The notes under the pieces: model-generated
What the model was told of the DNA's origin: nothing
Database searches by the model: none
The model's input: only the letters and a program-made list of their open reading frames with translations
DNA from: Streptomyces sp. DvalAA-43
GTDB lineage: Bacteria; Actinomycetota; Actinomycetes; Streptomycetales; Streptomycetaceae
Direction: 5' to 3'
Assembly: GCF_900091725.1 (NCBI RefSeq)
Contig: NZ_FMBW01000030.1
Location: 248,001-312,000, forward strand
Length of the DNA: 64,000 nucleotides
Made by a program: the position numbers and the translations under genes
Part shown: piece after piece, positions 8,666 through 16,867 of the stretch
Layout of the letters: each line of letters opens with the position of its first letter
How positions within the stretch are numbered: position 1 is the first letter of the stretch

Positions 8666-8753
8666 GGGCAGGTCGTCTCCCGCCCCAGGGCCAGCAGTCT
8701 CCCGCCCCTGGGCAGGTCGTCTCCCGCCTCAGGGCCGGCCGTCTCCCGGCTAC
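8666..8753. repeat. two 44-bp imperfect tandem repeats
   Basis: GGGCAGGTCGTCTCCCGCC starts at 8666 and again at 8710. Each copy is followed by a CAGGGCCnGCnGTCTCCCG segment. Further partial copies of GGGGCAGGTCG lie at 8623-8655. The array fills the gap between the convergent LCP and TerD-like genes and ends inside the TerD stop region. Confidence 0.6.
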
Positions 8754-9334
8754 TTGCTGACGGCGAAGCGCATCAGGGCGTGCTCGCTGCCCTGCTTGAT
8801 CTTCCCGGTCGTATTGATCACTTCGAGCTTCCAGCTGTCGCCCACGCGCACGGCCTTGGCCACGGCGCACCCGTTGTCCTGGGTGAGCAGGCTCGGCCAG
8901 ATGTCGGCGACCTGCTGGGTGCTGCCCCCGGTGGCGTCGTACACCTTGAAGCTGATGTTGCGTGCCTTCTGGAAGGAGCTGCCCTTCTTGTAGGCGGCGG
9001 CGACGAACACGATCGACGTGATCTGGGACGGAATCCGCGCGAACTCGACGGTCACCGTCTCGTCGTCCCCGTCTCCGCGCCCGGTCTGGTTGTCGCCGCT
9101 GTGCACCAGCGAACCATTGCCCATCGGGTCGAGGGAGTCGAGACCGGCGAGGCGCACCGGGTCTCCGCCCTGCATCGCGACGGCGATCAGGTCGAGGTCG
9201 GTTCCGGACTTGCGGCGGAGTATCCCCATCACCCCGCCGCTGCTGCCGGCGGTGGGGTCCCAGGACACTCCGATGGACAGATGGGTCACTCCGTCCAGAT
9301 CCGCCGGGCCGTCTTCCTTCGTGAGCGTAATCAT
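8750..9334 (-). CDS. TerD-family protein
   Basis: A 194-residue cytoplasmic protein of the TerD (stress, tellurite-resistance, Ca2+-binding) family. The start at 9334 follows AAAGGA. Recognisable blocks are HLSIGVSWDP near the N-terminus, DLDLIAVAMQ, then VHSGDNQTGRGDGDDE with the acidic residues that bind calcium in this family, and FARIPSQITSIVFVAA. The C-terminal ADIWPSLLTQDNGCAVAKA departs from typical TerD, so it may be a diverged paralogue. A second, longer TerD protein lies two genes away. Confidence 0.8.
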   Translation of the reverse strand: MITLTKEDGPADLDGVTHLSIGVSWDPTAGSSGGVMGILRRKSGTDLDLIAVAMQGGDPVRLAGLDSLDPMGNGSLVHSGDNQTGRGDGDDETVTVEFARIPSQITSIVFVAAAYKKGSSFQKARNISFKVYDATGGSTQQVADIWPSLLTQDNGCAVAKAVRVGDSWKLEVINTTGKIKQGSEHALMRFAVSK

Positions 9335-9452
9335 GTATGAATCATCCTTTTTGACGACGGGCGCGACACATAAGAGTGTGCCTGGGCCCTCATGGTCCTT
9401 CACACCCCTCCCCGTCACACCGGAATTCGCGCCCCGCCACCTTCAGCGCGAC

Positions 9453-9482
9453 GGCGTGGAGTGCGATGGCGTGGAGTGCGAT
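9453..9482. repeat. two exact 15-bp tandem units
   Basis: GGCGTGGAGTGCGAT at 9453-9467 and 9468-9482, in the gap between the TerD-family gene and the ArsR gene. Confidence 0.6.
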
Positions 9483-9549
9483 GTCCGGCGCCGACACGAC
9501 TACGGGCCCGGACAACATCTCCGGGCCCGCTCCCACGATCCCGAAGCTG

Positions 9550-9912
9550 TCAGGCACCGGCCCCGCGCAGCCGGCCCACCGGTCCCGACGCCGTCTCGGC
9601 ACGTGCGGCCAGCTGACCGACCATGAGCCGGACCACGGTCACGACATCGGGATCGTCGACGTAGTAGACCTGGCGCCGGCCGTCGCGGCGGGAGCGTACG
9701 AGACCGGCGAGCCGCAGTTTCGTCAGGTGCTGGCTGACCGCGGGCAGGGCGCCGCCCACCCGGGCCGCGAGGTGGGTGACATCGCTCTCGCCCTGCGCCA
9801 GCGCCCACATGATGTGCAGCCGCGCCGAGGACGCCAGCAACCCGAACGCGGCGGCTGCCTCGGCCAGCACCTCGGCGGACGGATCCTCCGGCCCACCAAC
9901 GTCTGCCGCCAC
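9550..9912 (-). CDS. ArsR-family winged-helix regulator
   Basis: A 120-residue regulator. GTG 9912 is preceded by GGGAGCGGG. The core is the ArsR winged helix, ESDVTHLAARVGGALPAVS followed by QHLTKLRLAGLVRSRRDGR, then the wing QVYYVDDPDV. The usual alpha-3 metal motif ELCVCDL is absent (the equivalent region reads GESDVTHLA), so arsenic-type sensing is unlikely. The C-terminal helix DPDVVTVVRLMVGQL may still form an alpha-5 dimer-interface site. The regulated gene is not evident; both neighbours are TerD-family genes on the same strand. Confidence 0.85.
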   Translation of the reverse strand: MAADVGGPEDPSAEVLAEAAAAFGLLASSARLHIMWALAQGESDVTHLAARVGGALPAVSQHLTKLRLAGLVRSRRDGRRQVYYVDDPDVVTVVRLMVGQLAARAETASGPVGRLRGAGA

Positions 9913-10042
9913 AACCCGCTCCCGTCCCGTCCCGCGTCCTGGCCACCGTCCCGTGCCCCGGCCCAGTCTAGGTGTCCGGCACCGGGCGCCCGTGCGGGCG
10001 CACGCGACTCGGACCGGCAGGTCAGCCCGCAGTCCTCAGTCC

Positions 10043-11176
10043 TCAGTCCTCGTAATAGTTGTTCACGATCACATCCGGCTCGTCGTCGCTGAACGCCTCA
10101 TTGAGCAGCGCACCTCCGACCAGCCCGGCCGCACCGGCACCGATGAGCGCCCCCGTACCGAATCTGCGACCGCCCTGCTGGTCCTGGTGGTCCGCGTGCG
10201 GGGCCGGATACCCCTGCTGCGAATAGCCCTGCTGCGGGTACCCCTGCTGCGGATAGCTGGGCTGGGGCGGTGTGTAGTACGGCGGAAGGGTGGTCTGCAC
10301 CCGTTGGGCGCAGCCGCCGCATACCTGGATCTGCCGGGGCACACCCCACTGCGGGGACCACGTCACGGGCGTCGTACCGGGGCCATGGCTGGGATCGAAG
10401 AAGCAGGTCATGGGAGAACTCCCTGTCGGTTGTGATGAATTGGCACCCATCGGCGACTGCGGAACGACAACGGTCGGCGTCGGCACAGGAGGCGCGCTCG
10501 GTACCGGAGGCGCAGTCGGTACCGGAGGCACAGTCGGCGCGTACGTATTAACGCCCCCGCCATCCGCGACAACGGAGGCCGGAGCAGGGGACTTCGCCCC
10601 CGGCGCCTCGCGCAGGACGTCGACGCCGTAGTCGGTGGCGATGCCCGCGAGCCCGGAGACATACCCCTGCCCCACCGCGCGGAACTTCCACTCCGCACCG
10701 CGCCGGTACAACTCACCGAAGACCATCGCGGTTTCCACCGACAGACTCCCGGCCACCAGGTCGTAGCGCGCGAGCTCGGCGCCCCCTTCCTGGTCGGTCA
10801 CACGGATGTGAGCACCGCGCAACTGCCCGAAGTTCTGGCCGCGGGCCGCACCCTCGTAGATGGACACCGGAAAGACGATCTTGGCGACATCGCCCGGAAC
10901 CCTGGCGAGATCGACAAGAACCTGTTCCTGATCCCCGACAACACCACTGCTTCCGCTTCCGGAATGGCGGACCGACCCGTCCGGACTGCTCAGGTTGTTG
11001 AAGAAGACGAAGTGCTGGTCGGACAGGACCTTCCCCGCCCGGTTGCACAGCAGCGCGCTGGCGTCCAGCTCGCAGCCGGCCCCCACCTGCCATCCCAGCC
11101 CGACCGTCACGGCAGCCAGGCCGGGAGCCTGTTTGCTCAATGAGACGTTTCCGCCCTTGGTCAGGGGCACACCCAT
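10043..11176 (-). CDS. TerD-family protein with Pro-rich linker, zinc-ribbon-like motif and Gly-zipper tail
   Basis: A 377-residue multidomain protein. The start at 11176 follows GGAGGAAG. Residues 1 to about 190 are a TerD domain (VTVGLGWQV, DASALL, FFNNLSSPDGSVRHSG, and VSIYEGAARGQNFGQL). A proline/valine linker rich in PPVPTAPPVP follows. Next come FFDPSHGPG and CGGC, which may make a small zinc-binding knuckle, then QQGY-type repeats, and a Gly-rich segment GALIGAGAAGLVGG that could insert in membrane. The acidic tail ends in NNYYED. This domain order suggests a membrane-tethered stress protein. Two TTGCGCAA sites lie in the divergent gap with glsB. Confidence 0.85.
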   Translation of the reverse strand: MGVPLTKGGNVSLSKQAPGLAAVTVGLGWQVGAGCELDASALLCNRAGKVLSDQHFVFFNNLSSPDGSVRHSGSGSSGVVGDQEQVLVDLARVPGDVAKIVFPVSIYEGAARGQNFGQLRGAHIRVTDQEGGAELARYDLVAGSLSVETAMVFGELYRRGAEWKFRAVGQGYVSGLAGIATDYGVDVLREAPGAKSPAPASVVADGGGVNTYAPTVPPVPTAPPVPSAPPVPTPTVVVPQSPMGANSSQPTGSSPMTCFFDPSHGPGTTPVTWSPQWGVPRQIQVCGGCAQRVQTTLPPYYTPPQPSYPQQGYPQQGYSQQGYPAPHADHQDQQGGRRFGTGALIGAGAAGLVGGALLNEAFSDDEPDVIVNNYYED

Positions 11177-11259
11177 GAACTTCCTCCGCAGTCGCTCCGG
11201 CGTACGCCGTTCGGCGCTCGTCGTACTCAAACGCGGTCCGGAGACCTTGAGTTCCACAG

Positions 11260-11277
11260 TTGCGCAATATCTTAAAT
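11260..11277 (+). promoter_or_regulatory. TTGCGCAA site 4 with TTAAAT
   Basis: TTGCGCAA (11260-11267), four bases, then TTAAAT (11272-11277). It sits in the 256-base divergent gap between the long TerD-family gene and the GlsB gene. Confidence 0.5.
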
Positions 11278-11355
11278 GAAGATTCCGTCACCGCCCCCAC
11301 CCCGGGGAACACGCAACCACCGACACCGCGCCCGCGTCCTAGAAATATCCATAGC

Positions 11356-11363
11356 TTGCGCAA
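11356..11363. promoter_or_regulatory. TTGCGCAA site 5, before glsB-like gene
   Basis: The palindrome lies 70 bases before the GlsB start and is followed by CCGAGCAAC, so a second CAAC half-site sits nine bases after the first. Confidence 0.5.
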
Positions 11364-11432
11364 CCGAGCAACATACGACGGCCGGCCGAACGGGAGACGC
11401 TCCCGGACACGGCCGCACAAGGAGACAACGAC

Positions 11433-11699
11433 ATGGGCATCGTCAGCTGGATCATCCTCGGCCTCCTCGCGGGCGCGATCGCCAAGATCCTGCTTCCCGG
11501 CCGCGACCCGGGAGGCTTGATCGGTACGACGCTCATCGGCATCACGGGCGCCTTCGTGGGCGGCTGGATCTCCGCCCGGTTCCTGGACCGCCCGGTGGCG
11601 AAGCAGTTCTTCGACCTGCCCACCTGGGGCGCGGCCATCGGCGGCTCCCTCGTGCTGCTCATCGGGTACCGCCTGCTGTTCGGCAACTCCCGGGACTGA
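11433..11699 (+). CDS. GlsB/YeaQ/YmgE-family small membrane protein
   Basis: An 88-residue protein with three hydrophobic helices and the family's Gly-rich turns: the first helix ends at GAIAKILLPGRDPGG, then GTTLIGITGAFVGG, and a third near the C-terminus. The family is associated with envelope and general stress responses. AAGGAG lies eight bases before the ATG. It has its own TTGCGCAA element upstream. Confidence 0.9.
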   Translation: MGIVSWIILGLLAGAIAKILLPGRDPGGLIGTTLIGITGAFVGGWISARFLDRPVAKQFFDLPTWGAAIGGSLVLLIGYRLLFGNSRD

Positions 11700-11738
11700 C
11701 CGACTACGCCTTCCCGACCCCGGCCCCCGGCCCTGCCG

Positions 11739-12602
11739 CTACATGCGGCTGTTACGCGCGAGCCCCGCTTCGATGTCGTCCAGAGCCCGGCGCGCAGCGG
11801 CCAACTGCTCACGCAGTTCGGCCTCCGCGCTCGCCGACGCGGTGCGGGGCGCCGGGACCTCGCCGCTCCGCCCGGTCTCCAACTCCCGGGCCTCCTGGAG
11901 CGAGTTGATGACCACCCCGATCAGTAGGTTCACCAGAAGGAACGAGCCGAACAGAACGAAGGAGGCGAAATATACGATGGTCCAGCGGGAGATCTCCAGA
12001 CCGGCCCGTACCGCGTCGCCGAGGCCGTCGAGGGTGATCAGGAGGAAGAGGGTGAGAGCCGCCCGGCCGAGTGAGCCGTAGTGCTCCGGGTCGGCCGATG
12101 AGAAGAACACCCAGCCGATCATGGCGTAGATGTAGAGCAGGAGTGCCCCGACCAGAACGAAACTCACGGTGCCCGGCAGGCTCTTGCCCACGGCCACGAT
12201 GACGATCCTCAGCTGGGGCAGAAAGCGGGCCGCGCGCACCACACGCGCCAGGCGCAGCAGGCGCAGAATGGTGGCGTTCTCGCGCGCGAAGGGCATGAAC
12301 GCCAGCGCGACCACCGCGAGGTCGAATACGTTCCACGGGTCACGGAAGAAGTCTCCGGGCCGGTCGGCGTACGCCGCGGCGCGAAGCAGGATCTCCACGG
12401 TGAACACCGCAAGGAACAGGTGCTCCGCCGTCTTGAGCGGGGCGTGCCAGTCGTGCACGGCACCGGCATAGGTCTCGACGCCGAGCAGGGTGGCGTTGCC
12501 CACGATGAGGCAGAAGACCACGGCCCCGAATGTCGCGGAATCCACGATCCGACGGCTGCCGGCCGCCACGGCACCTCGTAACTGACCGGTCCGGTCCGAC
12601 AT
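11739..12602 (-). CDS. voltage-gated cation channel of the bacterial six-helix family
   Basis: About 287 residues with six transmembrane helices and a re-entrant pore loop. The S4-type helix carries arginines at three-residue spacing (LRLLRLARVVRAARFLPQLR). The pore segment reads LITLDGLGDA where NaChBac-type sodium channels have TLESWAS, so selectivity may differ. The C-terminal helix is charged and predicted to form a coiled coil (AEAELREQLAAARRALDDIE), as in prokaryotic sodium channels. The start is uncertain: ATG 12602 has GAGGGATGGGG upstream, while 12614 and 12638 are also in frame. Convergent with glsB. Confidence 0.82.
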   Translation of the reverse strand: MSDRTGQLRGAVAAGSRRIVDSATFGAVVFCLIVGNATLLGVETYAGAVHDWHAPLKTAEHLFLAVFTVEILLRAAAYADRPGDFFRDPWNVFDLAVVALAFMPFARENATILRLLRLARVVRAARFLPQLRIVIVAVGKSLPGTVSFVLVGALLLYIYAMIGWVFFSSADPEHYGSLGRAALTLFLLITLDGLGDAVRAGLEISRWTIVYFASFVLFGSFLLVNLLIGVVINSLQEARELETGRSGEVPAPRTASASAEAELREQLAAARRALDDIEAGLARNSRM

Positions 12603-12984
12603 CCCTGACCCCATCCCTCGCAGACCCTTTCCGGTCATGAGCTGAAGTGGATCTTAAGACGTGCAGCAGGCCCCGTAGCCCACCCCTCGGCCAGTCCAGC
12701 GCTCACAGACCCTGCACGCACAAGCAGCAGGTCAGGGCGGTACTGTGGCCGTTTCACGCGGCTACCGCACTATGGCAGCCCCTCCATCGATCCGCATCCG
12801 CTCAACCGCCCCTGGTCGGTCATCCGTTCTTCCCGCTGTCCGCCCGAGCGAGATCGCAGAGTGCAGGGCACCACGCCCGCCCAGCGGGCTTGTGCATCCC
12901 GTCGAAGATCCACTCACTGGTTTTGCCAGGGTGCTCCTCAAGTCCCCGTCTTCGCGGGATGTGTCCAGAACGATGACTCCCCAG
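12603..12984. other. intergenic stretch with no recognised gene
   Basis: Apart from possible channel N-terminal codons up to 12638, no coding region or RNA could be supported. The segment abuts the decayed IS4 transposase and may contain further unrecognisable remains of it, since the minus-strand frame continues open after the homology ends. Confidence 0.4.
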
Positions 12985-13440
12985 ATCAGGGCGACTCCCT
13001 CTCAGGGGCTCGAAACGGGTTTCCGATTCTCCAAACGGTGTGGAACAGGAGCTGGAACGAAGCTGGGGACAGGCGGCGGCGCAGGTGCTGCGGAGCGGCC
13101 TCGGAGACTCTCGGCGGCCTCGCCGGGCCCAGGGAAGCGGTGGGCTGACGCCAGGTGGCGTGGGAGAGCTCGGGAAGCAACACAAGTGCGAGGACGAAGC
13201 AGACGGCGACTCGGGCGGGCAGTGCCCGCAGCCGCCGCTGGAGGCGGCCGGTCTCCTCCAGAACCGCGCGAACCGTTTGAGGGTGACATACGGCGTCAGT
13301 TCGCCGAGGTGGCCCTGGGGCGAACAGCCCGAAGGCAACCATGAGGGAACGCGTGATCGTGGTGATGGCGGGCTGAAGGCTCAGTGGGATTCGCTCGGTG
13401 GGCCGGCTTGATCTTGGCGGAACGCCTTCGTCCACCAGGG
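12985..13440 (-). pseudogene. IS4-family transposase N-terminal relic
   Basis: Minus-strand translation matches the N-terminal domain of IS4-type transposases but only if two frames are combined. MVAFGLFAPG is in one frame, GHLGELTPYVT in the next, and AVLEETGRLQRRLRALPARV back in the first, continuing through ALVLLPELSH and HLRRRLSPASFQLLFHTV. The frame stops soon after, before any catalytic Asp. It is a truncated, frameshifted remnant just upstream of the toxin operon. Confidence 0.72.
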
Positions 13441-13632
13441 GTCCCGTCGACTTCGCGGCCTCGGGTGTGGCCGATCGGAATTTACTGATTGCACCAGCGA
13501 CGCTCGGGTTGATAAAGATGAACATGCGAACGGTTGTTCAACCTGCCGGGGTGGTCTGAGCCGGAGGCTGCGGCACCGGTACCGGCTGAGTGACAACGCT
13601 GAGACGGATCGGCGCGCGGAGGGGGCTCTCGC

Positions 13633-14058
13633 ATGGTGGCATGGGACATCAGACCGCAGGGGGTGCAGGGCCAGTTGAAGGTCACCGGCACGCATGCCGG
13701 AGACTTGGAGAAGGCCCTGACCGCGCTGATGGCGACCATGTCGGAGGCTGCGCAGGCGGCAGGTACGGCCGTGCCGGGGGCACAGGCCACCACACCTCTG
13801 CAGGGCCCGGTGGCACCGGGACAGGCGCCGTTGTCGCAAAAGGCGACGGGGCCGGTGGCCGCGGCGCTGGGCGAGTACCTGGGAGAGCGCCAGAAGGATT
13901 TCAAGGCGATGGCCGAGCGCATCGAGGCGGCCGTCCTGGGAGCGGTCGAAGCCACGAACGCGTACTGCGAAGGCGACCTGGAAGCCGCCGAGCACGCGCA
14001 GAACGCGGCAAAGGCCATACGCCTGGACCTCCTCAAGGACACCGGGGGACACAGATGA
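13633..14058 (+). CDS. DUF6507-like small helical protein, toxin partner
   Basis: A 141-residue, Ala-rich, all-helical protein of the size and helix-turn-helix hairpin style of WXG100/ESX-type partners. It begins WDIRPQGVQGQL, the signature by which DUF6507 proteins are recognised. It has no signal peptide. GGAGGGGG precedes the ATG. Its TGA overlaps the toxin ATG (ATGA), so the two are translationally coupled. The inferred role is as secretion chaperone or co-substrate of the toxin through a type VII system, which is not encoded in this window. Confidence 0.75.
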   Translation: MVAWDIRPQGVQGQLKVTGTHAGDLEKALTALMATMSEAAQAAGTAVPGAQATTPLQGPVAPGQAPLSQKATGPVAAALGEYLGERQKDFKAMAERIEAAVLGAVEATNAYCEGDLEAAEHAQNAAKAIRLDLLKDTGGHR

Positions 14059-16856
14059 GCGGCAACGCTCCGGTCGACCCGGTCGGGATACCGGTCTTCA
14101 CCGGTGACCTGGCCCTGCTCGACACAAAAGTGACGGCATTGTCCACCGACGGCGCGGAGATCGCGACGGCCGCAGGTGACGTACACACCAGCTTCGGCGG
14201 ACTGCGTTCCTTCTACAAAGCCCCCGAAGCGGAGCAACTGTTCGCCACGACCAAGCCGGTCGCGGACACCGGACTCGATCTGAGCTCGGACCTGTGCGTC
14301 ATCGCCGGCGCCCTGGGCACCTACTCGGACGACGCCTACCCATTGGTCGAGAAGCTCAAGGAACTCAAGCGGGACGCCGTCGCCTTCCGCGTCAAGGTCG
14401 ACGGCGACGACAAGTGGCGCGAGGACGGCGACCTGGTCGAGGAGAACAACCACCGTCGCAATGAGATAGCCGAGGTCTGGGCCGCCTTCCAGGAGGTGGA
14501 ACGGACCTGCCACGCCAAGATCGTCGCCCTGGTCGGAGGCAAGGCACTCAAGACGAACGACGGTTCCACCAAGGAGGGCATGTACGGCTACGACGCCGAA
14601 GCCCTCAAACAGGCGAAGAGCCTGCCCTGGGGAGACGCGGTCGAGGAATCGACCCCATGGTGGCAGGTGTGGGAGCACGCCTACGACTTCGGCAAGGGCT
14701 TTGTCGTCGACGGCGTCTGGGGCACCATCAAGGGCCTGGGCACCCTGGTCGGCGTCGACGGCTGGGACGCCGCGAAACAGGCGTGGACCGGCCTGGCCAA
14801 ACTCGCCACCGGAATAGCGATCGCGATCATCCCCGGTGTGAACGCCGCCTTCTGGGCACTCCCCGACGACAAACTCCCTTCCTGGGTAAGGGACTCACGC
14901 ACCGCGATGAAGGAGACCGGCAAGGCACTGATTGCCTGGGACCAATGGGGCAGCAACCCCTCCAGGGCTGCCGGGGCGGTCACCTTCAACGTCCTGACCA
15001 CTGTCTTCACCGGCGGCACCGGCGGCGCAGCGGCAGGCGCGGGCAAGGCCGGCATGGCGGCCAAGGCCCTCTCCTTCGCAGGCAAGGCTGGCCGGATCGT
15101 CGACCCCATGACCTACGTCTTCAAGGGCGCGGGCGCGGGACTCTCGAAGATCAGCGACGTGATGGCCGGGCTGAAGGGCCTGGGCAGGTTCGAGACCCCG
15201 AGCATCAACGTGGACGGTGCGATCGCTCTCCCCGAAGGTGCCGTCCACCTCCCCGACGGGGCAATCCACCTCCCGTCGGGCTCGGCGATTCCGGACGGGG
15301 CGATCAAGCTCCCCGACGGCAACATCAAGCTCCCCGAGGGCACCACCGCTCTTCCGCCGGACACGGTGAAGCTTCCGGTGGACGGTCCGTCGCGGTTCAT
15401 GGACCCCAAAGGCAATATCTACGACGCAGACGGCGCGATCACCCAGCACGCGAAGGACGCCCCGACGGGCAAGCCGGACGCGGGCGCGGACATCCCGCGC
15501 GTCGACGCCCCGAAGGTGGACTCCCCGGCCACGGTCAAGGCCCCGGAGCACGAGTTGGCAGGCGTCGGCGGGCGCGGCGGCGGCGCGATCCGGCTGGGCA
15601 GCGACATCTCCGACCCGGTCCGCGTGGGTGACCAGACACCGGGCGCCCGCCCGGACACCACCGATGGCGGCCACGCGGGGCACGGGCCCTCCAACGACCT
15701 CAACGCTCCCCGGGGCGGCCACGGCGACACCCCCTCCACGGGCAGCCACACGAACACCCCATCGACCGTTGGCCACACAGATGGCCTGGGCGGCACCGGT
15801 CACACGGACGGCCCACCCACCGGTGGCGGCCACCACGAGCCCCCGCCCGCGGGCGGCCACCAGCCGGACGGACCGGGCGGCACGGGCGTCGGCCACCACG
15901 CACCTCCGGCCTCGGCAGCCCCTGACGAGGTGACCCGCGCGGCCCACCGCGCGGAGTACGAGGCTGCGCGTGAGGTTCCGGTCAAGGACCGAACGCCTGA
16001 GGAAAGCATGGCCATCACCCGCGAGCACGTCCGGCTGGCCAACGAGGACCCGGTCTGGCGGGCGGAGCATTACGACAAGTGGGGTCCCGGCTATCGCAAC
16101 AATGCCGACGCGCTGGTCGACGGCCAACCCCTGCCGAAGCTGACCGAGAAGGTTCCCGGCACGTGGATCGCTGCATCCGACATCCCGCACGCACACCCGG
16201 GCGGGTTCCACCTCACCCCCTTGGAGAGGGACAGGGCCACTGTCGTCCCCGACGAACTCACGCACCTCGACAAGGTTGCGGCCAAGCGCATGGCAGGCAT
16301 GGACCTGAGCGCGGCCGAGAAGGTCTTTGAGAAGAATCCGAGCCTTGAGAACGCGTACGACCTGGCCCACGCACAGGAGCACTACAACCAGACGGTCGGC
16401 GAGGGCATCGCCAACAACTCCAAGCTGGGTGAGGACCTCGGAGAAGACGCCGCGAGGCACCACATGCTTCTGCAGAATGAGTTCGAAGGTGCCCATGAGA
16501 TCACCGACCTCCCTGAGACGGCCAACGGTTCGAAGAGGTTCGACCAGCTCTGGCGTGACAAGAACGGCAACCTCATCATCGTTGAGGCGAAGAGCCCCAA
16601 TGGGACGCTGGAGTGGCGCCGCGGCAACGGTCGACTCGACCGCGACTTCATGGTGAAGCAGGGATCCCTTGAGTACGTCCGCACGATCGTTGCCGATATG
16701 AAGGATCGCGTCATGACTTCACCGGGGGAGGCCAAATACATCATCGAGCTCGAAAACGCCATCAAGTACAAGACCCTGCGTTACGTCCTCGTCCAGGCCT
16801 CTGAGAACACCGGTCAGTATGCTGGGGCCGTGCTCCATTACTTCAAACTCTTCTAA
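14055..16856 (+). CDS. polymorphic toxin with C-terminal restriction-endonuclease-like domain
   Basis: A 933-residue protein built like type VII polymorphic toxins. Residues 1 to about 190 are helical and WXG-like. A Gly/Ala-rich hydrophobic stretch follows (about 240-380), then a run of short LPxG-type repeats (about 389-442), then a Gly/His/Pro/Thr-rich linker to about 620. The C-terminal tip is the toxin: Asp830 in FDQLWRDKNGN, then IIVEAK with Glu844 and Lys846, the D-x(n)-ExK pattern of PD-(D/E)xK nucleases. DNA is the likely target, RNA possible. The tip region uses more A/T-ending codons than the N-terminus, consistent with module exchange. Imm49 follows 12 bases after the stop. Confidence 0.85.
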   Translation: MSGNAPVDPVGIPVFTGDLALLDTKVTALSTDGAEIATAAGDVHTSFGGLRSFYKAPEAEQLFATTKPVADTGLDLSSDLCVIAGALGTYSDDAYPLVEKLKELKRDAVAFRVKVDGDDKWREDGDLVEENNHRRNEIAEVWAAFQEVERTCHAKIVALVGGKALKTNDGSTKEGMYGYDAEALKQAKSLPWGDAVEESTPWWQVWEHAYDFGKGFVVDGVWGTIKGLGTLVGVDGWDAAKQAWTGLAKLATGIAIAIIPGVNAAFWALPDDKLPSWVRDSRTAMKETGKALIAWDQWGSNPSRAAGAVTFNVLTTVFTGGTGGAAAGAGKAGMAAKALSFAGKAGRIVDPMTYVFKGAGAGLSKISDVMAGLKGLGRFETPSINVDGAIALPEGAVHLPDGAIHLPSGSAIPDGAIKLPDGNIKLPEGTTALPPDTVKLPVDGPSRFMDPKGNIYDADGAITQHAKDAPTGKPDAGADIPRVDAPKVDSPATVKAPEHELAGVGGRGGGAIRLGSDISDPVRVGDQTPGARPDTTDGGHAGHGPSNDLNAPRGGHGDTPSTGSHTNTPSTVGHTDGLGGTGHTDGPPTGGGHHEPPPAGGHQPDGPGGTGVGHHAPPASAAPDEVTRAAHRAEYEAAREVPVKDRTPEESMAITREHVRLANEDPVWRAEHYDKWGPGYRNNADALVDGQPLPKLTEKVPGTWIAASDIPHAHPGGFHLTPLERDRATVVPDELTHLDKVAAKRMAGMDLSAAEKVFEKNPSLENAYDLAHAQEHYNQTVGEGIANNSKLGEDLGEDAARHHMLLQNEFEGAHEITDLPETANGSKRFDQLWRDKNGNLIIVEAKSPNGTLEWRRGNGRLDRDFMVKQGSLEYVRTIVADMKDRVMTSPGEAKYIIELENAIKYKTLRYVLVQASENTGQYAGAVLHYFKLF

Positions 16857-16867
16857 GGAGAAACGCG

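Noticed and set aside
8623-8753. A repeat block that could suggest a CRISPR array
   Set aside because: Units are adjacent imperfect tandem copies without unique spacers and no cas genes are present.
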